Shown here piece by piece: positions 13,120 to 27,325 of a DNA stretch of 64,000 bases. The DNA lies in contig NC_089784.1 in NCBI RefSeq assembly GCF_040412425.1, forward strand, positions 37,253,070-37,317,069. The letters run 5' to 3'. The position numbers were made by a program, and so were the translations under genes. The DNA is from Macrobrachium rosenbergii (taxonomy: Eukaryota > Arthropoda > Malacostraca > Decapoda > Palaemonidae). The notes under the pieces were generated by a model. It was not told the DNA's origin. It saw nothing but the letters and a program-made list of their open reading frames with translations, and made no database searches. The stretch's first letter is position 1. Every line of letters starts with the position of its first letter.

Positions 13120-13549
13120 GCAGATTTCGTTGAATTCTATGGCTTTTTGATTGTTGATCAACTTCTTATTAGTGTAACAATATTTTCTGACTCTTCTGCG
13201 TTCTTCCAAGAACGAAGATTAACTCTTTATTCCAACTACTAAGAACACAACACCACAGCTGTTCCGTCACTCATCGTGACCTCTTCAAAGTGTATAATCT
13301 GGACATAGCGTCCTGTTGTTTTGTTACAGCGTGCGGACAGATATGTAGCGTTCAAAACACTAATAATACAATAAATCACATTAAAATAAGTACAATATAA
13401 ACAATTTTAATTTATTTACAGTTATAAAAGAATTTACATTAAAATAAAATTCGTAATAAAAACATAATTTACTTTGTGTAAAATAAAAAAAAAACACGTG
13501 TTCTAGATGTGATGATGACAAACTAACGAGAATTCAACGAAATCTGCAT
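13119..13549. mobile_element. Non-autonomous element with perfect terminal inverted repeats
   Basis: The left end ATGCAGATTTCGTTGAATTC(T) at 13119-13139 is exactly inverted at 13529-13549: 21 bp without mismatch enclosing 431 bp in total. The interior is AT-rich with no transposase frame. The left flank is a TA tract, so the target duplication (TA or a TWA triplet) cannot be fixed. Family unassigned. Confidence 0.65.
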
Positions 13550-13572
13550 ACAAGAAAAAATTTGCCCAAAAG

Positions 13573-13577
<5 letters not shown>

Positions 13578-13664
<87 letters not shown>
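13578..13664. repeat. (TA)n microsatellite
   Basis: Two TA blocks split by TACATA, with a GATGATAAT-rich stretch downstream. Confidence 0.95.
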
Positions 13665-14210
13665 GACGATGATAATTATTAATGAGATCTGGATAATGAT
13701 GATCTGCTATTATTGGTACCGACGACGGTAACGATCTGAGATCAAAAGCGAAGGCGGAGGCGATCTCTTCTTTAATAGTCAGATAATAATCATGTTAACA
13801 TTAGCGATGACATCCATAATGACGATTACAGCGATGGTGATGCTCATAATTATAATGATGGTGATGATGATGATAAGAGAACTGGTGGTCACATCCATGG
13901 AAGTAACAATGAAAAAGTAGCTGATGGTGGCATTCCTAAGCTCTGGACGATCATCAGAGTGACTCACTGGATGAACTACCACTTCGATGGTTCATCTACG
14001 GAGAACGATGGTATTACCGGAACTAAGGAATTGGCTGTCTTCAAATGACGACCGGGTTTCCTCTTTAAACAATCCGTTTTAAACTTTTCTCTTTCAAAAC
14101 TTTTCACTTCATGGTTGTTTTAATGTTTAAGTCAGATTGAGAATGAGGATCGAGCAGGTCCTCGAAAGCTCCCGGTTTGTATAGGCTATATATTCTATTA
14201 TGCATCCACA
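13665..14210. other. GAT/ATG-rich degenerate DNA, no gene recognised
   Basis: Scattered GATGAT and GATAAT words suggest an old trinucleotide tract. The 67-codon minus frame at 13779-13982 is its read-through. Confidence 0.5.
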
Positions 14211-14510
14211 TTTACTCCACTGAGGAGTTCTTCATTGGATGGGTGGGTAGAGCTGTTGGCCTAGCGTTCGACTCTCCGACCGGCCAATGAAGAATTAGAG
14301 GAATTTATTTCTGGTGATAGAAATTCATTTCTCGTCATAATGTGGTTCGGATTCCACAATAAGCTCTAGGTCCCGTTGCTAGGTAACCAGTTGGTTCTTG
14401 GCCACGTAAAATATATCTAATCCTTCGGGCCAGCCCCAGGAGAGCTGTTAACCAGCTCAGTGGTCTGGTTAAACTAAGATATAGTTAACTTTTTACACCA
14501 CTGAGGATTC
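14211..14510 (+). mobile_element. SINE-1 copy b, full length with target-site duplication
   Basis: The element spans about 14231-14491. Its head GGGTGGGTAGAGCTGTTGGC followed by GCGTTCGACTCTCC resembles Pol III A and B boxes of a tRNA-derived promoter. A conserved body follows (CTGGTGATAGAAATTC, then GTCCCGTTGCTAGGTAACCA) and an end CTGGTTAAACTAAG. Flanks TTTACTCCACTGAGGAGTTC (14211-14230) and TTTACACCACTGAGGATTC (14492-14510) are a slightly diverged target duplication of about 19 bp, as made by LINE-type target-primed reverse transcription. Confidence 0.85.
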
Positions 14511-14939
14511 CTACACAATTTTAGTGACTCAAGCTATTATGACATTTTTACGGATTACTATCTTTAGTGGTTCTGTTATTGATGATGATGATGATAATGA
14601 TGACAAGGGGAGGATGGAGGTAAGCCTTGCGCAAATTGTTGACCTTGCAAAATATGGCGATGAAGGGAGAAGATAAAATCGGATTGAGTAAGAAATAAGA
14701 GCTAAAAGGAGACTGAGTATAAAACCAAATATTTTAAAATTCCACAAGCCTGTAAAATCACTTCAATCACCAAATACACGATAGACATACGAACAAATAT
14801 AATGCGACAGTAGAACAACCTAACATCCCTCCCACGGTTCAGAGAGATGGCAGGAGAGCAAAAGAAAATCAAATAGCAAAAATCCTTTTATTACCTGCAA
14901 GAAAGGGGAAAGGTCAGCAAGTAAAACAAAAAGAATTAA
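14511..14939. other. Unique DNA, no gene recognised
   Basis: Contains a short GATGAT patch near 14581. No domain is seen in the 72-codon minus frame. Confidence 0.5.
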
Positions 14940-14962
14940 ACAGAGAGAAAGAGAGAGAGATT

Positions 14963-15008
<46 letters not shown>
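14940..15008. repeat. (GA)n microsatellite
   Basis: Interrupted GA repeat, perfect over about 14967-15006. Confidence 0.97.
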
Positions 15009-15009
<1 letters not shown>

Positions 15010-15210
15010 CATTTTCTGTATTGTTGCTGACACTTTAATTCATATAATTTTAAGGAATATTGATGCTCTTAGAAATATTACACTGTCACTGGTAAGTTAG
15101 TAATCTATATGTAAATGAGGAGAATAGGAATATCAAAGTACACTCACTGGTATTACTATACGCGACAAAATGTAAATTGTCTCTCTGTTTATTTATCTAG
15201 CTGGATACGC

Positions 15211-16390
<1,180 letters not shown>

Positions 16391-16552
16391 GTATGTATAC
16401 GTGTATCTCAAAGTGTACCAAGCACTCTCCTCTTTATAGATGCACTTTTTAAATTTTACTCTGTATACGGGGCTAAATGGCTAATAGAATGAGCCGTAGG
16501 GAAGAGGATTCCGGGATGCATAACAATAAATTGATTCAGTTCTGTTTTGCTC

Positions 16553-16605
<53 letters not shown>
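16553..16605. repeat. (AAT)n microsatellite
   Basis: About 17 AAT units, then AAC/AAT-mixed sequence. Confidence 0.95.
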
Positions 16606-16607
<2 letters not shown>

Positions 16608-18344
16608 TTAACAACAATAACAATAATATAATTTTCAACACTATCATCACGATAATAATGAAAAGAAAAAGACAAAGAACCAACATGATAATGATAATAA
16701 CTTTACCCAATGGCAATACTGACTAGGTCAGTCAGTGCGTGGGTCTAGTACGGAGTGACGTCACACAAATGCAAGCAGGCTTTGGGTGTGCTTATGGCTC
16801 AGACAGTTTCATGTTTACCGCTTACTTTTATCAGTTTGCATTCCGTAAGTAACCCAAGTAACAGCTCATTGAAACTTAAGGGTGATCTGTCAAATACCAC
16901 ACATTTCCCAAAGAGGAAAAGAAGGCTCAAGACCAGTAGATAAGAGCTTGTCGATGTAATAATTCATCAACCCTAAAACTACCTTGATGTGACCTTTTCT
17001 TTCAAAAATAAAGGGGACTAGAGCGATGATATGAAGTCTCGATTACCTGGAAGTTCAATGTAAGAAATGAACTTAATGCATCAGTTTTATTCTTGGGGAA
17101 ATATCAAACTACTTTTCCACGAATGTATAAATAGTAGAATTCTGAGGAAGAGTTACTTCACGGAGTACTGAAGCTATAAAATATTTCATATTTTTCAAGT
17201 ACTTTCTATTTCAAAAACCTTTCCAAAAGGATTGGAAGAACAAGAATATCAAGTTACTTCCGGATGACTCACCTTAACAATATTATAAAATTTATGGAAC
17301 ATATAGCTAAAGCATTAAAGGAAAATTATGAGAAAAATTACCAGCACACTGAAAAACATTTTTAATGGATTTATGTTTTGGAGGACTAATTCAACTTCAA
17401 AATAAATATGTAAGTATCCACCCTGTTTTTCTGTTTTACAAATACCTATGATAAAATGCAAATTACTAGTATAGTGGTAAGAAAATCAAAATTTAAATGT
17501 GGTATTCTTTATATAATCCACCAATTTACAACGTATACACATACAGGCACATTCCTGCGCGCGCTCACACTTACAAATACAGAAACACACACACACACAC
17601 ATATATGTTTGTGTATGTGTGTGTATTTATGATGGTAGAATTAAAGGACATCAGATTCAAAATCTCAATGGTGTTCATAAATCTGTATTTTGAATTAACC
17701 GGAGATGAACCAGATGAGGAAGCAGAGATTTCATTTCCAAAAGGACTGATATGTTAGAGAGGTTAAAACACGATAAAAGCAGAAGGACTCAGATATTGTT
17801 AGAACTGTATTGTTAAGAGATTTTCCACGAATTATCCTCATTTATGAAGCTAAGCCAATTACCTGGAAATGAAAACAAATACTTCGACTGCAGTTGTCAA
17901 GAGAGGCGATTTGCTGGTATCTTCAGATGATATATTTCAAAATTACTTGTCATGCGCGAAAATCCCCAGTTAGTAAGGTTCTTTGAGAAAGAAAAATTAT
18001 GGTAAACCAGTATATATCCAACAAAATAACGACGAGTGAATATTGCATAAAATGTGATTAACTGTTTTGAGATACTTGAAGAATGGTATAATCCACGAAA
18101 CATCTAAATTGAACTATGCGGACAAATATTAAGCTAGGAACGTGACTGCATAATCTTGATTTCGGATGATGTATTTTGATGGTGATTACGACTCTAAATA
18201 TATTTTCCATCAGTGTTCATCTGATTTACACACAAACAAATTTCCTATTAGTAGTATCAACAAAATTATGTAATATTACTACGAAATAAAATTTATATTT
18301 GGTATTTTTGTATGATCGTCCACTGCATTTTTTATATATTCCAC

Positions 18345-18349
<5 letters not shown>
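16606..18349. other. Unique DNA, no gene recognised
   Basis: About 1.7 kb of low-repeat sequence. Frames at 16755-16943, 17497-17757 and 17897-18103 carry no recognisable domain, signal peptide or splice-consistent context. A small CA patch lies at 17583-17600. This is one of the few stretches that could hold unannotated host sequence. Confidence 0.45.

Positions 18350-18419
<70 letters not shown>
18350..18419. repeat. (GA)n microsatellite
   Basis: About 35 GA units. Confidence 0.97.
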
Positions 18420-18420
<1 letters not shown>

Positions 18421-18490
18421 AAAATTATGGACATTCGACTTCAAATTTTAGCGTCTTATCCGGTGACGTTTAGCTTTAGTTGTTACCTTA

Positions 18491-18660
<170 letters not shown>

Positions 18661-19385
18661 ACATATATGTATTACATGTGTGTGTGTGTGTCTTTTAGTT
18701 TGCTTCACCTGTTTAAATCATATACCACAGATAAACAGATAGACTCTGAAGCAAATCTGCAACAAAAGCAACGAGGGTAAGACACAAGAGTTCTGTCATT
18801 TAGAGTTGAAAGAGGCGGCGAAGTCTAGAAGGAATATCAAAGCGCGTAGCAACAGGGGATGAAAAATACCCGAGCCGCTCGCCTTCCCCGGCGCACTAAC
18901 ATTACAACTTAGGGAGATTAAACACGCCCGTAATTAAAAAATAAAAAAATAAAAAAAAGCCTAAAAAGCAAGGGAGAGAAGACAGATTAGTTTCCCGTTT
19001 TTACTCGGAGATGGGACAAAACCTTCAACGGCCAGGGAGACCAGATTCTCCCGCACTCTTGTTACTTTACTTAATTCTCAAACAAGGCCTTTGAGAGACT
19101 ATATACATTTTGTATAAAAATATACAAAAAAGAGGAAGTAGGCTGCATGGTCTGAATATATAAATGCTGACTCCAAGCCGGGATAAAACAAAGAGGGTCG
19201 AGCAAAGGGGTAATGTTCTTAACAAGTAAAAAAACAAAAACACTTACAGCCTACTTTAAGGGTCCGACGCAAGAGGAAGTGGGTCCTATTACGGTTCGAA
19301 AGCCAATGCAGTGGGTGAGTCAGTGAATTTCATATTCTCTTTGTCGTGAGTAACTAAACTCCTCCTACCGCTAACTGTAATACAA

Positions 19386-19386
<1 letters not shown>
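18661..19386. other. Unique DNA, no gene recognised
   Basis: Mixed composition including an A-rich patch at 18935-18960. No coding signal. Confidence 0.5.
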
Positions 19387-21017
<1,631 letters not shown>

Positions 21018-21378
21018 AATAAATAAGTGAAAAATGCACCGGAGTTTCTTCAGCGCAATCGAGTTTTTTGTACAGCGTATACTGCTGTATGAAACTCTCA
21101 GCCACGGCCATGAAACCCTCATCCGCGGCCCATGAAACTTTCAGCCACTGCCGGTGGTGGCCTGTGTTGTTGGCACCTACAGGGGTGCCAGGCGCACGAT
21201 CATGGCTAACTTTAACCTTAACCAAAATCAAAACTACTGAGGCTAGAGGGCTGCAATTTGGTATGTTTGATAATTGGAGGGTGGATGATCAGCATACCAA
21301 CTTGCAGCCCTCTAGCCTCAGTAGTTTTTAAGATCTGAGGACGAACAGACAGATAGTTTTCTTTTACAGAACAATAAA
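21018..21378 (+). repeat. Dispersed repeat family B, copy 2
   Basis: Shares start, internal blocks and end with copy 1. The long hairpin is clearest here: arms about 21231-21267 and 21292-21326, including GAGGCTAGAGGGCTGC against GCAGCCCTCTAGCCTC, continuing into AAACTA/TAGTTT. The first small hairpin is degraded (GCACCGGAG against CTTCAGCGC). Confidence 0.8.
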
Positions 21379-21643
21379 AAGGTTCCCGACTTCAGCACGC
21401 GTACATATCCCCGTGGGAGGCCTGCACAGTAAGACTCGCATCTCCCGCCTTTTTCCTCTCCCCTATTTTCTCTTTCATTTTCTCCTGTGATGAAGTGGTT
21501 TAAGCCATAAGGTGAGAGGCAGGGATATCACACAGCAAGAAAGATGCCGGGCATCTTGAATGCCGGAAGGAGAGACAGAGACAGAGAGATTCTGAAGGGT
21601 TTGAGATGATGATGATGAACAACTTTTGGATGAGTGAAAAAGT

Positions 21644-21826
21644 TAAGTATACCTTAGTTTAACCAGACCACTGAGCTGATTAACAGCTCTCCTAGGACTG
21701 GCCCGAAGGATTAGACTTATTTTACGTGGCTAAGAACCAATTGGTTACCTAGCAACGGCACCTACAGCTTATTGTGGAATCCGAACCACATTATAGCGAG
21801 AAATGAATTTCTATCACCAGAAATGG
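21644..21826 (-). mobile_element. SINE-1 copy c, head missing
   Basis: Minus-oriented body of SINE-1. It breaks at CTATCACCAGAAAT, within a few bases of the point where copy a also stops. A stem of related sequence reaches 'aagttaagtataccttag' at its left edge. Confidence 0.75.
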
Positions 21827-21896
21827 AAGGGAAACTCTCGAGGCGCCGAGGAAGAGGAGAATCGCGGTGGTTATAAGGAACTCCAGAGTAAGTCAC

Positions 21897-21897
<1 letters not shown>

Positions 21898-21943
<46 letters not shown>
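21898..21943. repeat. (GA)n microsatellite
   Basis: About 22 AG units. Confidence 0.97.
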
Positions 21944-21945
<2 letters not shown>

Positions 21946-22263
21946 ATAAATCTATCTTTGAGGGTAAAATAAACACAAGCAACGTTTACGAAATTTCAAG
22001 TTAACCCTCATACTAAAAATTACCATTTTCTACAAAGACTAAGAAAATGAAGTTACGTTGACTCAAAAGATGTTTTTTGCTTACCAAAATAAGAAGAATT
22101 GTGTGATCATCCATAAATGGCAGGACATTCTCTCTATCCAGGGAAAAACACGCTTTTACTTTCCCCAATAACAAGGATCAGGAAATGGATTTTACCGAGT
22201 CTTTTCTTTATCTCCATGATCCTTCATAAAAGGAGAGATTAACCTAACGCTTGTAAGACCTGA

Positions 22264-22294
<31 letters not shown>

Positions 22295-22740
22295 CACGAT
22301 GATGGAAGACGTGTGATAAAAGGACTTGAAGGGATGCTGTGAATGGAAATTGAATGTTAGGTGCTGTAAAAGCAACACGTGCTGCAAAAACTAAAGAATA
22401 CGAAATAGATGAAAGAAATATAGCTGCCACGACAGTCACAAAAATATGAAAGTGGATACTTGCTAACGAAAATTAAATAGTGGAATTCAGGTATTTAAAA
22501 AGTATGTCAACAAGAATGCTCTATAAACAGCGACGCTTATGAACTGCTAATAATTGTTAGTATTATGGAAAGAAATAAAAAAAAATTATTATGTAAGGTA
22601 ATAGAATGGAATGTACCTATTGAGCATAGTATCAAAACGACGTAAAAAGATTTAAGTGAAATAGCTATGGCAACAATAGGCTGAGAAAATAGAGGGAAAT
22701 ATAATAGTAACAGAGTAAAAGAACTATAAATGTAAAATCA

Positions 22741-22742
<2 letters not shown>
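21944..22742. other. Unique DNA with a poly-A run, no gene recognised
   Basis: A poly-A of about 28 nt lies at 22266-22293. No SINE or processed-gene body was recognised upstream of it. Confidence 0.5.

Positions 22743-22815
<73 letters not shown>
22743..22815. repeat. (GA)n microsatellite
   Basis: About 36 GA units. Confidence 0.97.
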
Positions 22816-22818
<3 letters not shown>

Positions 22819-22962
22819 ATTAATAACTGTTACGGTAAATATAAGTGAGAAAGCAAGGGATGAATAAAGTGAAAATATAAGCCAAAAGAAATGAAACACA
22901 ATGAAAAGAAACAAAACAATGTAAATAAGAGATAATGCAGAAGGGCTAAAACATATAATATA

Positions 22963-23079
<117 letters not shown>

Positions 23080-23094
23080 TCAACAAACAATCAC

Positions 23095-23185
23095 GTTGAG
23101 AACAGAAATAAATTTCTGACTCATGTCGGGATTGAACCTAGGTCTTTCAATTGAAAGGTAAGGGTGCTGCCAACTAAGCCACACA
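23095..23185 (-). mobile_element. SINE-2 copy a, tRNA-derived
   Basis: On the minus strand it reads GTGGCTTAGTTGGCAGC (A-box-like), CCTTTCAATTGAAAGACC, then AGGTTCAATCCCGACATGAG (B-box-like, a near match to GGTTCGANTCC) and CAGAAATTTA. Spacing fits a tRNA head. It faces copy b. Confidence 0.75.
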
Positions 23186-23273
23186 ATTCATTAAAAATAT
23201 TGGAATCTAAGAACGACTGTACCTATGGCTTGATCTAGGCTGGCTAACTGGCCCGCATACCCTGTGTTTGACT

Positions 23274-23350
23274 TGTGTGGCCTAGTTAGCAGCGCCCTTC
23301 CCTTTCAATTTATAGACCTGGGTTCGATCCCGACATGAGTCAGAAATTTA
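23274..23350 (+). mobile_element. SINE-2 copy b, tRNA-derived
   Basis: Reads GTGTGGCCTAGTTAGCAGC (A box region), CCCTTTCAATTTATAGACC, then GGGTTCGATCCCGACATGAG (good B box) and CAGAAATTTA, which runs straight into (TA)n. It is inverted relative to copy a about 90 bp away. Confidence 0.78.
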
Positions 23351-23362
23351 TATATATATACA

Positions 23363-23432
<70 letters not shown>

Positions 23433-23564
23433 GACAAAATCCACGAAGAAAAGAGAAACAATGGAGTGAAGCATCCCATTGATTCTCTTTCCTTCGTTGA
23501 TTTTGTCTTTATTGTATATATATTCATCACGTTCCATATTTTCATGATTCAATTACATTATATA

Positions 23565-23640
<76 letters not shown>

Positions 23641-23661
23641 ATATATACACATTAATATACA

Positions 23662-23711
<50 letters not shown>

Positions 23712-23716
23712 GTCAT

Positions 23717-23755
<39 letters not shown>

Positions 23756-23756
23756 G
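23350..23756. repeat. Cluster of (TA)n tracts
   Basis: TA at 23350-23424, 23562-23632, 23664-23708 and 23720-23750, enclosing a foldback at 23428-23512 and short unique spacers. Confidence 0.95.
23428..23512. repeat. Foldback: 37-bp inverted repeat with 11-nt loop
   Basis: Arms 23428-23464 and 23476-23512 are complementary at 34 of 37 positions (ATAAAGACAAAATC... against ...GATTTTGTCTTTAT). It is flanked on both sides by TA tracts. The arm begins with AATAAAGACA-like sequence resembling what follows the hammerhead motif of Penelope-like element C. Confidence 0.8.
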
Positions 23757-23877
23757 CAAATGTCGTTAAATTGAGAGCGAAGTTGCAGTTTATTAGTTTC
23801 TTAATAAAGTTCTCGATTTTCCTTATTATCTTCCTCTGTTCTTCAGGCAACTGATGGAGTAAAGCACCAAAGTTCAT
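23757..23877 (-). pseudogene. Start of a second, downstream Penelope-like ORF (tandem junction)
   Basis: On the minus strand an ATG at 23877-23875 opens a frame beginning MNFGALLHQLPEEQRKIIRK and continuing IENFIKKLINCNFAL until it is lost in (TA)n. I infer it to be the N-terminal region of the same element family, placed downstream of the end of element B in a head-to-tail order. Such tandem or partial-tandem arrangement is known for Penelope-like elements. It is cut by the TA tract. Confidence 0.5.
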
Positions 23878-23898
23878 TTTGATGGACGTTTTATTGGT

Positions 23899-23935
23899 TA
23901 GGACGTTTCGTCTCTTCTAGAGACATCTGCTACAA
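23899..23935 (-). ncRNA. Degenerate hammerhead-like motif at Penelope-like element B junction
   Basis: The minus strand reads GCAGAT, then stem GTCTCT-AGA-AGAGAC, then GAAACGTCC. The stem-loop followed by GAAAC is hammerhead-like, but the CUGANGA box is reduced to CAGAT, so cleavage is unlikely. It lies about 20 nt upstream of the ATG of the downstream ORF start, the place expected for hammerheads in Penelope pseudo-LTRs. Confidence 0.4.
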
Positions 23936-24371
23936 ATGAGTGTTTACAAAAAAATTCACACATATATATAACATTCTTTCAAGGGAACACTTGTCAAAAA
24001 TATAACTATTCGATGGTTAAAATCCAATATTCGGCAGTTGGCGTTTTGAAATTAACAGTTAAAACATACAGGTTTGTTACTAAACTTGTTTACAACTGGC
24101 CTGTTGACAATTACCAAGAATTGCTATTTAGGTATTTACATACTTAGAAACAACCAGACGAAAAATAAATAGCTGAAAATAGACGGTCAACAAAGAATCG
24201 TCAAAGAGACATTCAAACTGTATATGTAAAATTAATATAGTAATTACACACGTAAAAAGTATAAGTAAAATGTAAATATAAAGTTATCAATATCAGGATA
24301 GAACAAGATAAAACATGACAAATATAAAGTTAACTAAAATATTTGCATAGGTCCAACATCGACGACACATT

Positions 24372-24959
24372 TTAGTCTGCTGCATTTCTTCTCCTTTCAC
24401 GATCGGAAGGTTGTAGAATTATTGCGTTGATTCCTTGCACGTTTAGGGGAGGCTTATGAATATTTATGTATATTGCCTCAAGGTATTTTAGCCTTTTAGC
24501 ATCAGCAACGCTGTCAATAATTTCAGTGTTGGCCTCGAGCATTCCCCTGGTTAGACCCGCATCGTGTCTCTCTCTCGTGTGATTTTTAATACTACCATTT
24601 TGCAAATGCATAGTAAGTCTTCTTGATAGTGAAGTTGTAGTATTTCCAATATAAGAAATATTTCGCGACTTGCAGTTCGCGATTTGACATGTATACTTGT
24701 ATACTAAGTTACACTTATCAAGAGAGCGCTTCTTGTTGTGGGAGTTATTCTTTATGATCAGGTTGGCAGTTCTAAAGTTCTTATAGTATATCTGCAGGTC
24801 AATTTTAGTATTTTCCTCTATCGGTATTACTCCTCGTCCTACAATTTCACGAAGTACCTTTTCGTCGGTCTTGTAAGCAGTGCTCATATAATTCCTGTAA
24901 TATAATTTAAGAACGTTCTCTCTTTCTCCATTTTCCTTCGGATGCAAAAAACTATCCAT
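24372..24959 (-). pseudogene. GIY-YIG endonuclease domain of Penelope-like element B
   Basis: A 195-codon frame. Residues 84-91 read NLVYKYTC (GIY-type strand plus zinc-binding Cys), with a second Cys at 96. Residues 103-105 are YIG, followed by LSRRLTMHL (111-119) with the catalytic-type Arg and His. RLKYLEAIYI near 146-155 supplies the conserved Glu and is followed by HKPPLNVQ, a hallmark of the Penelope C-terminus. In Penelope-like elements this nuclease is thought to nick target DNA for priming. The domain itself is intact; the frame is separated from the RT by a shift near 24960-25040. Confidence 0.85.
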
Positions 24960-25034
24960 TCTCTTCCTGATGACTTCTTGGATATCGTTATTTGAGTAGC
25001 CGTTGTTTACAAGAACCTGAGCGCATCTTTCCAG

Positions 25035-25847
25035 TTAGGTGTGTAATGAAGTCCACGAACTACAATGAGTAAATGCTCTATGGATATAAGCACTAATTAC
25101 ACTTTTCATGTATTTTGCTGGAGCTTCACTATTTGCATTGAGACACATTCCCGTATTAGTTTCCTTTGTGTAGACGGTCGTCCGAAATTCGTCTTGAGCA
25201 GCTGTTACTATCACATCCAGGAATGGCAGAGAACCGTTGTTAATTATCTTTGCAGTAAATCGAAGGCAGGAATTTTGTTGGAAGGCAACTTGAAGGTCCG
25301 AAAGTTCTTGCTTGTTCCTCACATCAACGAAGATGTCGTCTATGTAACGTCCGTATATGAGCGGTCTAAAGTCACTGTTTTTAAGAACGCGTTGCTCTAT
25401 CGTTCCCATGTAAAAATCCGCAAAGAGAACACCTAGAGGTGATCCCATAGCAACGCCGTCGATTTGTTGATAAAGTCTCCCATCAGGTGCTCTAAAAATT
25501 GTCTCTTTAGTGCAAAGCCTCAGTAGTTGCCTTAAAAGATTTTCAGGTACGTCAAAAGGTGTTTTTTCGCCATGGTAAACTTCGTCAATAATCATATCAA
25601 TTGTTTCCTCTACGGGCACGTTTGTGAACAGTGACTCTACGTCTAATGAGGCAATAAGTCCTTGGCTGGATTTGTGTTGCAAAAGATCGATAAATTCCTT
25701 TGAAGATCGGAGGCTAAACTCTGTGGGGACATAAGGTGTCAGGAGTTTGTTTAACTTTTTGGCCAAAGCATACGTGGGAGTGGGAATTTGGCTAATAATC
25801 GGTCTCAAAGGATTGCCATTTTTATGGGTTTTAACATTACCGTACAT
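25035..25847 (-). pseudogene. Reverse transcriptase core of Penelope-like element B
   Basis: A 270-codon frame with RT motifs in order: YGNVKTHK (residues 2-9), RPIIS (15-19), SLDVESLFTNVPV (67-79, motif A Asp), GVAMGSPLG (131-139, motif B), GRYIDDIF (166-173, motif C with catalytic DD), and LPFLDV (207-212). The first Met is an internal residue, because the homologous region continues upstream in another frame (KMGGVHF ... GEYSPG), so the real ORF was longer. The frame ends in a stop after a shift near 25040; homology resumes with NNGYSNNDIQEVIRKRM in the next frame. Confidence 0.88.
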
Positions 25848-26195
25848 GTATCCGGGTGAGTATTCTCCTGTGATCTTTTAAAAATGAACTCCACCCATCT
25901 TGGCGTTGATGGTATCTATCACTTTGTTAACTCTAACTTTCATTGCATTTGTGGTATCTCTAGAGATCTTAGAAATTTGTTAGAGTCACTCAAGATTTCA
26001 TTTATTTTCTGTCAGTAGTCAGTCTTAGACATTATCACGTATACCGCTGTTTTATCCGCTTTTCGAATAACGATATCCTTATTCTCCCTGAGCTCTTGGG
26101 CAGCAGTTATCAGTTCTTTACTGAGTATTCTACTTTTTGCAGACCCACGGTTTCGCCCACTTTCACAAATAAGCTCTGGGATTAAGTTTGGAGAT

Positions 26196-26833
<638 letters not shown>

Positions 26834-26924
26834 AGTTTGTCAGCTTTTGTTACTTATACTAGCGTGACAATTTCATACTCGCAAACGTAATGCAACAAAT
26901 ACCCAGGGAATTACGTACACCCCT

Positions 26925-27055
26925 GGGGAATTATAAGTGATAAATGCTCCTCGTGCGACCAGTATTTGAACCATGGTCTGATTTAGAAAGAACGATAGAC
27001 AGCGACTTTGATCACCTGGCTACCACGCCTTTGCTGTACATATAAATGTCGAATT
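26925..27055 (-). mobile_element. SINE-3 copy a, tRNA-like
   Basis: The minus strand reads GGCGTGGTAGCCAGGTGATC (A-box-like), AAAGTCGCTGTC, TTTCTAAATCAG, then CATGGTTCAAATACTGGTCG (B-box-like). It shares ATCAAAGTC(G/A)CTGTC and TTTCTAAATCAG with the plus copy at 27317. Confidence 0.6.
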
Positions 27056-27235
27056 CAGGTTCTTGACTTTGAATCGACATCTAAAATCTCTACCATGTCA
27101 GCTGTTTTGTAAGTTAGTAACATTTTGCTAATCATGAATTTTGTCACTTATGCACGTGCGCCTTCTTTATCAAAAAAAATATTAAGCCAAAAATACTGTT
27201 GAACATTGCATTCACTAAGACCAGAGAATAACTTA
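27056..27235. other. Unique spacer between SINE-3 copies
   Basis: AT-rich, with nothing recognised. Confidence 0.45.
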
Positions 27236-27325
27236 CTCCCAAGAAGAATGATAACTGCTAAGTTCTGCACCGGCCAGGATTCGAACCATGACAATGTCGA
27301 TATTAACTCCTATCTCTCTTGATAG
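27236..27325 (-). mobile_element. tRNA-like SINE (SINE-3 related), copy b
   Basis: The minus strand contains CATGGTTCGAATCCTGGCCG, an excellent B box, with an AGCTATCAAGAGAGATAGG head upstream. Its head overlaps the head of the oppositely oriented copy c. Confidence 0.6.

Larger units (their letters stand above)
23757..26190 (-). mobile_element. Penelope-like element B, complete domain set with few lesions
   Basis: The minus strand carries, in order: an N-terminal region (about 26170-25860) reading [20 protein letters not shown] and then [16 protein letters not shown]; the RT core; a linker; the GIY-YIG nuclease; about 450 bp of 3' sequence; a hammerhead-like motif; and the start of a further ORF. 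The 5' side ends against a (TA)n tract of about 120 bp (26197-26316), and the 3' side against TA tracts below 23756. This is the best preserved mobile element in the window, but frameshifts separate its parts. Confidence 0.88.
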
